This document shows positions 43,544 through 53,110 of a stretch of 64,000 nt of DNA, piece by piece (the stretch's first letter is position 1; the number at the start of each line of letters is the position of its first letter). A program made the translations under genes and the position numbers. The stretch comes from an uncultured Alistipes sp. GTDB taxonomy: Bacteria > Bacteroidota > Bacteroidia > Bacteroidales > Rikenellaceae. The notes beneath the pieces were generated by a model that was not told the origin of the DNA, searched no databases, and worked only from the letters and a program-made list of their open reading frames with translations. The stretch covers positions 1 to 64,000 of the forward strand of contig CAAGLB010000074.1 of the NCBI GenBank assembly GCA_900770635.1, given 5' to 3'.

Positions 43544-44911
43544 TTATTTATCTAAGACATTCTCCTTAACCCATGCCTTGAACATGCGGCCACGCTCCTC
43601 GTAGTTGCGGAAGAGGTCGAAGCTTGCACATGCTGGCGAGAGAAGTACAGTGTCGCCACTCTCGGCTATCTCACGTGCCGCCTGCATAGCATCCTCGAAG
43701 GTGTTGCACGAGCGTATGATGGGCACTATGCCATCGAACTCACGCTGCAACTTAGCATTGTCCAAGCCCATGCAGATGAGCGCTCGTACCTTGCGACGTG
43801 CAAACTCCTTGATAGGACCATAGTCGTTGCCCTTGTCTGTGCCACCAGCAATCCACACTGTTGGACGCTGCATGCTCTCGAGAGCATACCACACAGAGTC
43901 GACATTGGTGGCCTTTGAGTCGTTGATCCATACTATGTCATCCTTTGTGCCAGCAGGCTCCAAGCGGTGCTCAACGGGCGAGAACTCGTATATTGAGCGC
44001 TTGATGACCTTTGGATCGACGCCCGCAGCGAGTGTTGCGAGGGCTGCGGCCATGGCGTTGTAGATGTTGTGCATGCCCTGAATTTGCATCTTGCGGGTGT
44101 CGATAGTTACCGACTTCTTACCCACCGACGCAGTGAACGAGTGGCCCTCTAACACCGCATCGCCATCGCCACTTGCTATGGCGGTGTTGATGGCAAACGG
44201 AAGCTGGCGAGCACGTAGGTCGTCGTCCATCTCCGCAAGCATCTGCTGGGTTACTGGATCGTCGGCCGAGTAGATGAAGCAGTCGGCAGTTGTCTGATTC
44301 TGCGTTATGCGCATCTTCGAGCGTGCATAGTTCTCCAATTTGTAGTCGTAGCGGTCGAGGTGGTCGGGGGTGATGTTCATCAACACGCCCACGTCGGCCT
44401 TAAACTTAAAGCAGCCGTCGAGCTGGAACGAGCTAAGCTCCAACACGTGCCAGAAGTAGCGGTCGGTAGCCACCGAGTAGGCAAAGCTCTCGCCGATGTT
44501 GCCGCCGAGCGACACCTTGCGACCAGCATCTACCATGATTTTGTAGATTAGCGACGTTGTTGTCGTCTTGCCATTCGAGCCGGTGATACATATTGTCTTT
44601 GCCACACCCTTATATCGTGCGGCAAACTCAATCTCCGAGATTACGGGGATGCCTCGCTCACGAATCTTTCGGACCATAGGGGCTGTGTCGGGGATGCCTG
44701 GCGACTTAATCACCTCGTTGGCATCGAGTATTCGCTCCTCGGTGTGCTGTCCCTCTTCGTACTCCACATCCCACTCGTCGAGGCGAGCCTTGAACCTATC
44801 GGCAATCTTGCCCATGTCTGAGAGGAATACATCAAAACCCTTCTTCTTTGCAAGGATGGCTGAGCCGTAGCCCGAGATGCCGCCACCCAATACTGCTATT
44901 TTGCGTTTCAT
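43544..44911 (-). CDS. murD: UDP-N-acetylmuramoylalanine--D-glutamate ligase
   Basis: A 455-residue cytoplasmic Mur ligase adding D-Glu to UDP-MurNAc-L-Ala. An N-terminal Rossmann domain starts IAVLGGGISGYGSAILA; the ATP loop is ITGSNGKTTTTSLIY near 112; MNITPDHLDRY and EHRLEPAG near 310 fit MurD. It follows mraY by 13 nt. Confidence 0.95.
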   Translation of the reverse strand: MKRKIAVLGGGISGYGSAILAKKKGFDVFLSDMGKIADRFKARLDEWDVEYEEGQHTEERILDANEVIKSPGIPDTAPMVRKIRERGIPVISEIEFAARYKGVAKTICITGSNGKTTTTSLIYKIMVDAGRKVSLGGNIGESFAYSVATDRYFWHVLELSSFQLDGCFKFKADVGVLMNITPDHLDRYDYKLENYARSKMRITQNQTTADCFIYSADDPVTQQMLAEMDDDLRARQLPFAINTAIASGDGDAVLEGHSFTASVGKKSVTIDTRKMQIQGMHNIYNAMAAALATLAAGVDPKVIKRSIYEFSPVEHRLEPAGTKDDIVWINDSKATNVDSVWYALESMQRPTVWIAGGTDKGNDYGPIKEFARRKVRALICMGLDNAKLQREFDGIVPIIRSCNTFEDAMQAAREIAESGDTVLLSPACASFDLFRNYEERGRMFKAWVKENVLDK

Positions 44912-44924
44912 ACGATATGCTGTT

Positions 44925-46169
44925 TTACTGAATCTTTAATGTCACAAGTGTTAGTGCCGAGAGGAGCATCGATATGATGAAGAATCGCATCATAATCTTT
45001 GTCTCGAACAAGCCCTTCTTCTGGTAGTGGTGGTGGAGTGGCGACATGAGGAATATGCGTCGTCCCTCGCCATACTTCTTCTTTGTGTACTTGAAATATG
45101 CCACCTGAATCATCACAGAGAGTGCCTCGACAAGGAATACGCCACAAAGTAGTGGTAGGAGCAGCTCTTTGCGTATGCATAGTGCAAATACGGCGATGAT
45201 GCCACCAATGGTGAGCGAGCCTGTGTCGCCCATGAATATCTGCGCTGGGAACGAGTTGTACCACAAGAAGCCGATGAGTGCACCAGCAAAGGCTGCTGCA
45301 AAGACCACCATCTCACCACTATCGGGCAGATACATGATGTTGAGGTAGTCCGAGTAGATGAGGTGGCCCGAGAGATAGGCCAAGATGCCCAACACCAAGA
45401 CTATTGGCACCGAGACGCTTGTGAGCAGGCCGTCAATACCGTCCGTTAGGTTAGCACCGTTCGACACAGCGGTGATCACAAATATGGCGACAAGGATGTA
45501 GACAATCCATGCCGCAGTGTCGTTGCCGCCGGTGAGCAGGTTGTAGTTTAGCTCCGTATCCTTCAAGAAGGGAATAGATGTCTTCGCCGACTTGTCGGGG
45601 GTTGTCGATGCCACAAACTTCACTGTGTGGTTCTCAATCTCGCCTGTGCTCTTGTCAACGATGTCGAAGCTCTTGGTCTCGAACGTCTTGTCGTGGATGA
45701 CAATGTCCTGTGATAGCCACATTGTAGTACCCACGATGATACCCAAACCCACCTGGCCAACAATTTTGAAGCGTCCTTTGAGGCCCTCCTTCTTGTGGCG
45801 AAATACCTTGATGTAGTCGTCCAAACCGCCGATAAATCCGAGCCAGATAGTCGAGATAAGAAGTAGCTGGATGTAGACGTTGCTAAGGTCGCCAAACAGA
45901 AGCACGGGGGCTACTACGGCGAGAATTATGATGATGCCACCCATTGTAGGAGTGCCCTTCTTTTGTAGCTGTCCTTCGAGGCCGAGATCACGAATATCCT
46001 CGCCAATCTGCTTGCGTCGTAGCTGGCGTATGATGTGCTTACCGAACATGATGGCAATAAGAAGTGATAGGATTATCGCTGCTCCCGAGCGGAACGACAA
46101 ATATTCGCCGATGCGCATGCCTGGAAGGTCGGTGTTTTCGTGTAGGTAGTTAAGTAACCAGTAAATCAT
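44925..46169 (-). CDS. mraY: Phospho-N-acetylmuramoyl-pentapeptide-transferase
   Basis: A 414-residue membrane enzyme that makes lipid I from UDP-MurNAc-pentapeptide and undecaprenyl phosphate. About ten membrane segments; GTPTMGG near 75, LGFIGGLDDY near 115, NLTDGIDGL near 240 and MGDTGSL near 310 are the conserved cytosolic loops with catalytic aspartates. An insertion of about 45 residues after HDKTFETKSFDIVDK (about 165-210) is typical of Bacteroidetes MraY. Confidence 0.96.
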   Translation of the reverse strand: MIYWLLNYLHENTDLPGMRIGEYLSFRSGAAIILSLLIAIMFGKHIIRQLRRKQIGEDIRDLGLEGQLQKKGTPTMGGIIIILAVVAPVLLFGDLSNVYIQLLLISTIWLGFIGGLDDYIKVFRHKKEGLKGRFKIVGQVGLGIIVGTTMWLSQDIVIHDKTFETKSFDIVDKSTGEIENHTVKFVASTTPDKSAKTSIPFLKDTELNYNLLTGGNDTAAWIVYILVAIFVITAVSNGANLTDGIDGLLTSVSVPIVLVLGILAYLSGHLIYSDYLNIMYLPDSGEMVVFAAAFAGALIGFLWYNSFPAQIFMGDTGSLTIGGIIAVFALCIRKELLLPLLCGVFLVEALSVMIQVAYFKYTKKKYGEGRRIFLMSPLHHHYQKKGLFETKIMMRFFIISMLLSALTLVTLKIQ

Positions 46170-46205
46170 CTTGTGGTCTATGTTTGAAAGTTAGTATTTC
46201 GTTTG

Positions 46206-47657
46206 TTATCGTCGTGTGGCAAATACTGCACGTATCTCCTCTCTGTCGTCGAAGTGGTGCTTCTCGGTGCCTATTATCTGATAGTCCTCGTGGCCCTTGC
46301 CCGCAATGACGATTATGTCGCCTGGCTTGGCAAGCATCGATGCCGTGCGTATTGCCTCGCGACGGTCGCTTATGCGTAGGTAGTTGTTAGCACCCGCAAC
46401 ACCTGCTACCATGTCGTCGAGGATGGCCTCGGGCGACTCGGTGCGAGGGTTGTCCGATGTGAATATCGCTGTTGTGGCATGCTTAACTGCTATTGCTGCC
46501 ATCTCTGGACGCTTGGTCTTGTCACGGTCGCCACCGCAGCCACACACTACGATAAGCTGCTGCTCGGCCTTGCGTAGCTCGTCGATGGTGTCGAGCACAT
46601 TCTCCAGAGCATCAGGCGTGTGGGCATAGTCAACAACGGCCATCGTCTGATCCTCGGCAGTGATGGTCTCGAAGCGTCCACTTACGGGGCTGAGCATCGA
46701 GAGTGTGCGTAGCACCTCGATTTTGTCGACACCGAGGAGCGTTGCTGCGGCATACACCGTCGTTAGGTTGTAGGCGTTGAATCGGCCAGTGAACTTAGCC
46801 CATAGCTCTTGGTTGTCGATGTATAGCTGCATGCCATTAGGCATCATCTCCACAATCTTGGTGCGGAAGTCGGCCATCGAGCGTAGCGACAGGCGGTAGC
46901 ACTTAGCCTTGCAGTTTTGGATCATCACCTCACCATTTCTGTCGTCGATGTTCACCACAGCCCATGCACTCTTGTCCAAAGAGTCGAAGAACGACTTTTT
47001 GGCACGTATATACTCCTTGTATGTGCCGTGATAGTCGAGGTGGTCGTGCGTGAGGTTGGTGAATAGTGCACCAGCGAATCGTAGGTTGTCGATGCGGTGC
47101 TGTGCTGCGGCATGACTCGACACCTCCATGAAGCAGTAGTCGCAGCCCTCCGCAACCATCTCGTGCATCATCTGGTTGAGACGTATCGAGTCGGGTGTTG
47201 TGTGTGTCGAGTCGATGCGGCGCTCAGCAATGCGATAAACGACTGTTGATATGAGTCCACACTTGTAGCCCATAGCCATAAACATGTCGTAGAGGAGTGT
47301 CGCAGTTGTTGTCTTGCCGTTAGTTCCTGTCACGCCCACGAGCTTGAGTTTGTGCGATGGGTTGTCGTAGAAGTCTGCGGCCATAGCGGCCATAGCTATG
47401 TTCGAGTCCTCGACAACGACGTAGGCTACATTCGGATCGAGGCTCTCGGGCAGGCGCTGACATATAATTGTTGTCGCTCCTTTCTCGATAGCCGAGCCTA
47501 TATAGTTGTGGCCATCGCTCGCTGTGCCCACAACGGCAAAGAAGCAGGCGCCAGGCGTAACCTTGCGTGAGTCATACTCGAGAGTTGCAACCTCGGGGTT
47601 GTGCTCTGTGATATTTAGTACTTGAACCTTGTCAAGAAGCTCTCTTAGTTGTTTCAT
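46206..47657 (-). CDS. murE: UDP-N-acetylmuramoyl-tripeptide synthetase MurE
   Basis: A 483-residue Mur ligase adding the third residue of the stem peptide. The ATP loop is GVTGTNGKTTTATLL near 110. The substrate-selecting motif is DNPR (Asp402-Arg405), the meso-diaminopimelate signature, so the wall is predicted to contain mDAP. It lies 13 nt after the ftsI stop. Confidence 0.95.
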   Translation of the reverse strand: MKQLRELLDKVQVLNITEHNPEVATLEYDSRKVTPGACFFAVVGTASDGHNYIGSAIEKGATTIICQRLPESLDPNVAYVVVEDSNIAMAAMAADFYDNPSHKLKLVGVTGTNGKTTTATLLYDMFMAMGYKCGLISTVVYRIAERRIDSTHTTPDSIRLNQMMHEMVAEGCDYCFMEVSSHAAAQHRIDNLRFAGALFTNLTHDHLDYHGTYKEYIRAKKSFFDSLDKSAWAVVNIDDRNGEVMIQNCKAKCYRLSLRSMADFRTKIVEMMPNGMQLYIDNQELWAKFTGRFNAYNLTTVYAAATLLGVDKIEVLRTLSMLSPVSGRFETITAEDQTMAVVDYAHTPDALENVLDTIDELRKAEQQLIVVCGCGGDRDKTKRPEMAAIAVKHATTAIFTSDNPRTESPEAILDDMVAGVAGANNYLRISDRREAIRTASMLAKPGDIIVIAGKGHEDYQIIGTEKHHFDDREEIRAVFATRR

Positions 47658-47670
47658 CTATCTGGGGTTG

Positions 47671-50073
47671 TTATATGCTTAGTGTTAGCTCTATGCGTGT
47701 ATTCGATTTTTTTATTGGTGTTCCTGGGGCTATGCTCTGCTTTGTGACACGGCCATAGCCTGTGTGTGTCACGTGCAAGCCTTGTTGCTCGAGGAGGTAT
47801 ATTGCGTCGGTGAGGCCCATGCCAACAACATTTGGTATCTCGCCCGAGGCTATGGCTATTCCCTTAACCGATGTCTTTCCGTTGTTGTCCACCTCGGTGT
47901 TGCACCACTCCGACGTGAAGCTATCGTCGAGGGCTATGCTGCAGAGGCTCTCGGCAAGCTGGCTCACCTCGTTCGAGCGACCACCCTTGATGAATGTTGG
48001 GGTGTAGGGCTTGGCTGGGGTGTCAACAGATGGGTGCAGCGATAGGTCGTTGGTGTAGAGGAAGTCTATAATCTCCTTGACCGTTTCGCCAGCTATGCGT
48101 GCGCCATAGTAGACAGGATGCTCATCGGTCCTCTCCTTGCCCATGACAACCATGATGGTGTATTTGGGGTTGTCGAGGGGTGCTATGGCAACCATTGAGC
48201 CGAGGTAGTAGGGGTGCTTATCCTCAGTAGTGCCGAGGCCCTCCTCAAAGCTTTTTAGGTCGAGCTTACATGGCGTCTCAAACCTGCTAAGTATCTGCGA
48301 AGTACCAGTTTTGCAACCCACCTTTACGGGTGCGCCAACAAGAGTGTTTGCTGTTCGGCTGGGCACGGCAGCCTCGGCCAAACATGTGTAGAGGGTGTTG
48401 ATGGTTGACTTCGAGCACATCTTCTCGACAAGCACCTGGTGGGGCATCTGCTCGACGATATGGCCATCATGCTCTATGCGGTCAACAAATCGTGGAGCCA
48501 TCATCTTACCACCATTTGCCACGCCATTGTAGAATGTTAGGGTGTGGATCGGCGTAAGCTCTATGATGTAGCCATAGGCGAGGGCTGGAAGGGCCAGTTT
48601 TGTGCCACCCTGTGCTCGCCATTGCTTGGTGTTTGCCAGCGGGAGTCTCGACTTTACAGCGCCCCACTCTTCGAGGCCTATATGGCTGTTGAGCATAAGG
48701 CTCTCGTAGTAGCTGGTGAGCATCTCGGGATCTCGCTCAAAGCGGTCATAGATGGCCGTTGCAAAGTAGATGTTTGACGAGTGGGCAAAGCCCTCACACA
48801 GATTAGGACGCTCTATTTTATCGCCTTCGCTATCTCTGAGCACATGGGTGTCGGTAACCTCCTTGCTGCCAACCTTAGTGCTAACATCGGGGATGCTCAC
48901 TCGGGTGTTTATCGTTGCACCGCCAATCTCGAGTAGTGCCATTGTCGACATGAGCTTGAATGTCGAACCTGGCGTCATGCGAGTGCGCATTGCGTGGTTG
49001 TAGTGACGCTCCGAGTAGTTGCGACCACGTATCTCGCCCGAGGTGAGGTTCACCATGCACAGCATGTTTCCTGTCGCCGCCTCCATGACCATAGCAACAC
49101 CAAACGAGCCACAATGCTTCTCCAACGCCTTGGTGAGCGCCTCGGTGGCCATCAGTTGTAGGTCGGCATCGATAGTGGTAACTATGGTGTGGCCGTCAAT
49201 AGGCTTGCAGTTGCGGCTATCTTCGTCGTTCTGCACCCAGAAGCCGTTGGCTATGCGCTGTGTCACGCTCTTGCCGTTGACGCCAGCAAGCAACGAGTCG
49301 TATATGTTCTCCATCGCCGAGGTCTTGCGACGTATGGTGTCACGGTAGCGCTCCTTCTCAACCATCGTGTTGGTGACGGTGTCCATCACCATTATTTTGT
49401 AGGACGTTGTGCCTCGCTGTCCGTAGCATGTGCCAATGATTTGCAGGCCTACATCGTCGTATGGGCGCACTCTCGTGTCGCTCTCCTCGGTGTCGTAGAC
49501 ACGGCCGAGGCTGTGGTTGATGACAGGAAACTCCTTGGTCATCATGTTCCAGTCGTCGAGCACAACGGGGCGTGGGAAGATGCGCACAGCACGTAGGTTT
49601 CTATGCCTTTTGTTTGTTGTGTCGAGCTTTTGCTTGAACAGCTCATAGTACTCGTCGGCACTCTTATAGTCGTAGCCATACTTCTTGGCATCGGCCCTCG
49701 AGAAGTAGATGGCCATCTGGTTGGCAAGTAGGCGTAGCTCCTTGCGCACCTTGCCAGTGTCTTTGGGATACTCACGTGTCATACCCTCCGACAAGAAGTC
49801 GAAGATAGGCTCCTTTGTGAGGTTTGACATAGCCAGAGGCTTGCCATCACGAGCCAATATCGAGCCTCGGTGGGCATACTTAGTTTCGATGTTGGTGATG
49901 TTCTTCTCCATCACCTCGATATGTCGGTCTACGTTTTTGTCGGCCACTTGCACCTGTATCAGACGACCAGCTATGAGCAGACCGATGGCTATGAATATGG
50001 CATAGAGGACATACACTCTGTTGAGTATGTCGCTCTTGGCATTTCTGTTTTTATCTTTTTGCTTCTCGGCCAT
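47671..50073 (-). CDS. ftsI: Penicillin-binding protein FtsI with PASTA domain
   Basis: An 800-residue division transpeptidase. One membrane anchor (about 20-42) is followed by the PBP dimerisation domain and the transpeptidase domain with Ser370-x-x-Lys373 (STFK), Ser432-Ser433-Asn434 and Lys588-Thr589-Gly590. A C-terminal PASTA domain (about 740-800, IPNVVGMGLTDAIYLLEQQG) is present, as in other Bacteroidetes FtsI proteins. It works with FtsW from the same operon. Confidence 0.94.
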   Translation of the reverse strand: MAEKQKDKNRNAKSDILNRVYVLYAIFIAIGLLIAGRLIQVQVADKNVDRHIEVMEKNITNIETKYAHRGSILARDGKPLAMSNLTKEPIFDFLSEGMTREYPKDTGKVRKELRLLANQMAIYFSRADAKKYGYDYKSADEYYELFKQKLDTTNKRHRNLRAVRIFPRPVVLDDWNMMTKEFPVINHSLGRVYDTEESDTRVRPYDDVGLQIIGTCYGQRGTTSYKIMVMDTVTNTMVEKERYRDTIRRKTSAMENIYDSLLAGVNGKSVTQRIANGFWVQNDEDSRNCKPIDGHTIVTTIDADLQLMATEALTKALEKHCGSFGVAMVMEAATGNMLCMVNLTSGEIRGRNYSERHYNHAMRTRMTPGSTFKLMSTMALLEIGGATINTRVSIPDVSTKVGSKEVTDTHVLRDSEGDKIERPNLCEGFAHSSNIYFATAIYDRFERDPEMLTSYYESLMLNSHIGLEEWGAVKSRLPLANTKQWRAQGGTKLALPALAYGYIIELTPIHTLTFYNGVANGGKMMAPRFVDRIEHDGHIVEQMPHQVLVEKMCSKSTINTLYTCLAEAAVPSRTANTLVGAPVKVGCKTGTSQILSRFETPCKLDLKSFEEGLGTTEDKHPYYLGSMVAIAPLDNPKYTIMVVMGKERTDEHPVYYGARIAGETVKEIIDFLYTNDLSLHPSVDTPAKPYTPTFIKGGRSNEVSQLAESLCSIALDDSFTSEWCNTEVDNNGKTSVKGIAIASGEIPNVVGMGLTDAIYLLEQQGLHVTHTGYGRVTKQSIAPGTPIKKSNTRIELTLSI

Positions 50074-50112
50074 TGCGCTAATGGTAATCTAATGGGTTAG
50101 TGTCCAAAACTT

Positions 50113-50655
50113 CTATTCACGTATCACTCGGCTATCATTGTCGAGATCCTCTAACTCTATGTTGTGCTTCTCGAGTAGTTTGTTTACCTCCTCACGTGTC
50201 GAGATCGAGTAGCGTCTATCCTCGAATATTATGGCACGCTCACGCAGCACCAACACTCGCTTCTCCATCTGGCGATACTCCCTGTCGGCATTTAGGGCGA
50301 GGAAGGTGAGAAATATGCAGAAGAAGCACATGGCGGCTATGACAATGGGCATCCAAAAGTATCTCGATGCGCCGTCGCTTGTCAGAAAGCCACCGGTGAA
50401 GAGGTTGTGTAGCAGCGAGCGCTTGCGACGATGCTGGCGCTCCTCCTCGGCCTTGCGCTCGGCCTCCTCCTCTTCCATGCGTTGGCGCTCCTCCTCGATG
50501 GCCTCGTCACTCTCGCCACTCTCGATCTTGATTATCTCGCGACGTATGCGACGATTGAGCCTCTCCTCCTCCTCTTTTTGGCGAAGTGCGGCAATGCCTT
50601 CGGGATCGAAGCTCTCCTCCTCGGGTGTATATTTGTCGTCGTTGTCGGTAACCAT
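50113..50655 (-). CDS. FtsL-like division protein with long charged N-terminal region
   Basis: A 180-residue bitopic protein at the ftsL position between rsmH and ftsI. Residues 1-85 are cytoplasmic and almost all Glu/Arg/Lys with coiled-coil character (EEEEAERKAEEERQHRRKR). The membrane segment is about 99-122 (WMPIVIAAMCFFCIFLTFLAL), and a short periplasmic coiled coil follows. From general knowledge, Bacteroides FtsL-like proteins have shorter cytoplasmic parts. Assigned by position and topology; the sequence itself is poorly conserved. Confidence 0.75.
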   Translation of the reverse strand: MVTDNDDKYTPEEESFDPEGIAALRQKEEEERLNRRIRREIIKIESGESDEAIEEERQRMEEEEAERKAEEERQHRRKRSLLHNLFTGGFLTSDGASRYFWMPIVIAAMCFFCIFLTFLALNADREYRQMEKRVLVLRERAIIFEDRRYSISTREEVNKLLEKHNIELEDLDNDSRVIRE

Positions 50656-50679
50656 AACAAACCTTCTATCTGTTCTTAA

Positions 50680-51588
50680 CTAAATCTTTTCTGCTATGCG
50701 TAGCTTGGCACTGCGTGAACGAGGGTTGCGCTCAATCTCCTCGGTCGATGGGGCTATAGCCTTGCGGCTTATAACCTTTAGCTCGCATGTGCTACGTCCA
50801 AAGAAGTCTTTTTCTATGCATCCCTCGGTGTTGCCGCTGCGCATAAAGTTCTTGACGATGCGGTCTTCCAGCGAGTGGTACGACATGATAACCAACCTGC
50901 CCCCAGGCTTTAGTAGCTTGAGGCTCTGCTCGAGGGCCATTGCCAGGGCCTCCATCTCGCCATTAAGCTCGATGCGCAATGCCTGGAATAGCTTGGTGAG
51001 AAACTTAGCCTCGTCCTTGGGTGGGGTGCATGGCTTTACGGCCTCGACAAGCTGAGCGGTGGTTGTTATTGGCTCAATGTTGCGGGCACGCTCTATGCAG
51101 TTGGCAATCTTCCATGTTGTATCCAGTTCGCCATAATCCGAGAATATGCGGGCAAGTGCATCCTTGTCGTAGGTGTTTACTATGTCGGCTGCTGTGCGCT
51201 TGCCACGAGTGTTCATGCGCATATCCAGCTGGGCGTCGCCACGAAACGAGAATCCTCGGTGCTTGGCGTCGAAGTGGTGCGACGACACTCCGAGGTCGGC
51301 CAATATGCCATCCACCTGCTCTACGCCACGTAGGCGCATCGCTCCACGCACAAACCTAAAGTTGGAAGCTACGAACGTAAACCTCTCGTCGGAGGGTGCA
51401 TTTGCTGCTGCATCGGGATCCTGGTCGAAGGAGTAGAGATGGCCGTTGGGGCCGAGGCGACGTAGTATTTCGGAGGTGTGGCCACCGCCACCCATCGTGA
51501 GGTCCACGTATGTGCCATCAGCCTTAATGTCAAGGCCCTCCATGCACTCCTCCAGCATTACTGGAATATGGTATGTTTCGATGCTCAT
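50680..51588 (-). CDS. rsmH: 16S rRNA m4C1402 methyltransferase
   Basis: A 302-residue SAM-dependent methyltransferase (MraW) acting on 16S rRNA C1402. HIPVMLEECMEGL at the start, TMGGGGHTSEIL near 31, LADLGVSSHHFD near 97, RGFSFRGDAQLDMRM near 110 and MSYHSLEDRIVK near 248 are family marks. First gene of the division operon. mraZ, often upstream in other Bacteroidales, is absent: the next gene is glucokinase, behind a terminator. Confidence 0.95.
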   Translation of the reverse strand: MSIETYHIPVMLEECMEGLDIKADGTYVDLTMGGGGHTSEILRRLGPNGHLYSFDQDPDAAANAPSDERFTFVASNFRFVRGAMRLRGVEQVDGILADLGVSSHHFDAKHRGFSFRGDAQLDMRMNTRGKRTAADIVNTYDKDALARIFSDYGELDTTWKIANCIERARNIEPITTTAQLVEAVKPCTPPKDEAKFLTKLFQALRIELNGEMEALAMALEQSLKLLKPGGRLVIMSYHSLEDRIVKNFMRSGNTEGCIEKDFFGRSTCELKVISRKAIAPSTEEIERNPRSRSAKLRIAEKI

Positions 51589-51624
51589 TTTTCGGTTGTT
51601 TTACTATAAGTAAAATTAATGGCG

Positions 51625-51632
51625 TAAAGATA
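51625..51632 (-). promoter_or_regulatory. Weak -7 box before the division operon
   Basis: Minus-strand TATCTTTA (51632-51625) differs from TAnnTTTG at the last base and lies 37 nt before rsmH. No -33 element is evident. Confidence 0.4.
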
Positions 51633-51773
51633 GTGAATTTTTGCTAATTTCGGGACTACTGTTGCGAAAAGTTTTTATTGCCGATGTGTCGTGGTGATTT
51701 TGTGTGGGTTTTGTTTATTGAATAAAAAAGCTATAAAACGCTGTTTTTACGTTTGTTGCTTGTGGTGCAAAAA

Positions 51774-51807
51774 AAATATTGCGAACCCACTCAGGTTCGC
51801 AATATTT
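51774..51807 (-). terminator. Terminator of the glucokinase gene
   Basis: A 14-bp stem (51774-51787 with 51794-51807) with a 6-nt loop. On the minus strand it is followed by a T-run. It lies about 110 nt after the stop codon. Confidence 0.8.
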
Positions 51808-51917
51808 TATCAAATTATCTTAGCTTAGTGCTAAGTTACTATTTAGTTGTTTTATAGTCGGATATAATAATGATAACGACTATGCTCTAACGGTTTTGAG
51901 TGTTTCTATTTGGCTGA

Positions 51918-52946
51918 TTAGTACTTCTCGACAACAGCCTCGAGGTGCTGTTTCCAGATGAGTGCTGCGCCACCCAAAATGGCTACATTCTTATCCTGAA
52001 TGCCGCTCATCATGAGCTTAACTTTGCCCTTGAACATCATGAGCTGGTTCTCCTCCATGTAGCGGTATGTAGGGCGCATGATGTAGTCGCCAGCATTTGC
52101 CAAGCCGCCAAAGAGGATGATAGCCTCAGGCGATGTGATGGCTGTGAGGTCGGCGAGTGCCAAGCCCAAAACCTTGCCTGTGCGCTCGAAAGCCTCGAGG
52201 GCGATAGGGTCGTTCTTAGCAGCTGCGTCCGATAGCATCTTGGCTTCGAACTTGTCGTAAGGGATAGAGCGAAGCTCGCTGTCGCAAGTCATTGTTGCCA
52301 TAAGGTCGAAGGCTGTGCGCTTGATGCCTGTAGCAGATACGTAAGCCTCCAAGCAACCCTTGCGGCCGCAACCACACTGACGGCCAGTCTCGCGTGATGC
52401 TACGGCAATGTGGCCATACTCGCCAGCAAAGCCATCGTGGCCATATACCATCTCGCCATTGCATACGATGCCTGAGCCAAGGCCTGTGCCGAGGGTGATC
52501 ATCGCAAAGTCCTTCATGCCACGAGCGTTGCCAAACACCATCTCGCCGATAGCTGCTGCATTAGCATCGTTGGTGATCATCACCTTAGTGCCGCCAAAAT
52601 GCTTGCCGAGGTCCTCGACAAAGTTGAACATACGGATTGAGTTAGGACGTGGATCGTTAGGATCCTCAAACTTCCAGAGGTTTGCAGGGGTCTCGATGCG
52701 GCCAGAGTGGATATTGGCATTAGGAGCGCCGATGCCGATACCTATAAGGTTGCACTCGGGCTGCGATGCGATAAGCTCTTTCATCGCTGCGGCGAGGCTC
52801 TCGACGTATGGTTTGTAGTCGTCGAAATAGCGATACTTCTCGGTTGAGATTTTGCCCTCTGCTACTACATTGCCATCCTCGTCAACGAGGCCGAAAGCTG
52901 TGTTGGTACCGCCAATGTCGATACCCATTGCATATTTTTTCATCAT
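51918..52946 (-). CDS. ROK-family glucokinase
   Basis: A 342-residue sugar kinase. The N-terminal phosphate loop is GIDIGGTNTAFGLV, the glucose-binding region reads ITNDANAAAIGE and GHDGFAGEYGHIAV, and the ROK zinc motif is CGCGRKGC near 170. No helix-turn-helix is fused, so it is an enzyme rather than a repressor. It probably makes glucose 6-phosphate and connects to the GH13 and glycogen genes. The start could be either of two adjacent ATGs. Confidence 0.9.
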   Translation of the reverse strand: MMKKYAMGIDIGGTNTAFGLVDEDGNVVAEGKISTEKYRYFDDYKPYVESLAAAMKELIASQPECNLIGIGIGAPNANIHSGRIETPANLWKFEDPNDPRPNSIRMFNFVEDLGKHFGGTKVMITNDANAAAIGEMVFGNARGMKDFAMITLGTGLGSGIVCNGEMVYGHDGFAGEYGHIAVASRETGRQCGCGRKGCLEAYVSATGIKRTAFDLMATMTCDSELRSIPYDKFEAKMLSDAAAKNDPIALEAFERTGKVLGLALADLTAITSPEAIILFGGLANAGDYIMRPTYRYMEENQLMMFKGKVKLMMSGIQDKNVAILGGAALIWKQHLEAVVEKY

Positions 52947-52976
52947 AAAAATTAGTGTTTTGTAAAATTAATTGGT

Positions 52977-53010
52977 CAAAGTTATCAAAATTATTTTAAT
53001 AAATGCAAAA
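52977..53010 (-). promoter_or_regulatory. Promoter of the glucokinase gene
   Basis: Minus-strand -7 box TAACTTTG (52984-52977), with TTTG about 21 nt upstream inside a T-run, lies 31 nt before the start. Confidence 0.65.
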
Positions 53011-53110
53011 AAAATATTAATTTTGAGCCACGTTTTAATTTAATGTGTACGCTCCCGTGTGTATGTGTGAGTGCGTCCACAACTTTTGCAATTTGATTAT
53101 AGCTACGACT

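Larger units (their letters stand above)
51589..51917. other. Intergenic region between rsmH and glucokinase
   Basis: The gap holds the weak rsmH promoter, the glucokinase terminator and two small palindromes (CTTAGTGCTAAG near 51823; ATAGTCG with CGACTAT near 51856-51886). No reading frame with protein-like composition was seen. Confidence 0.6.
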
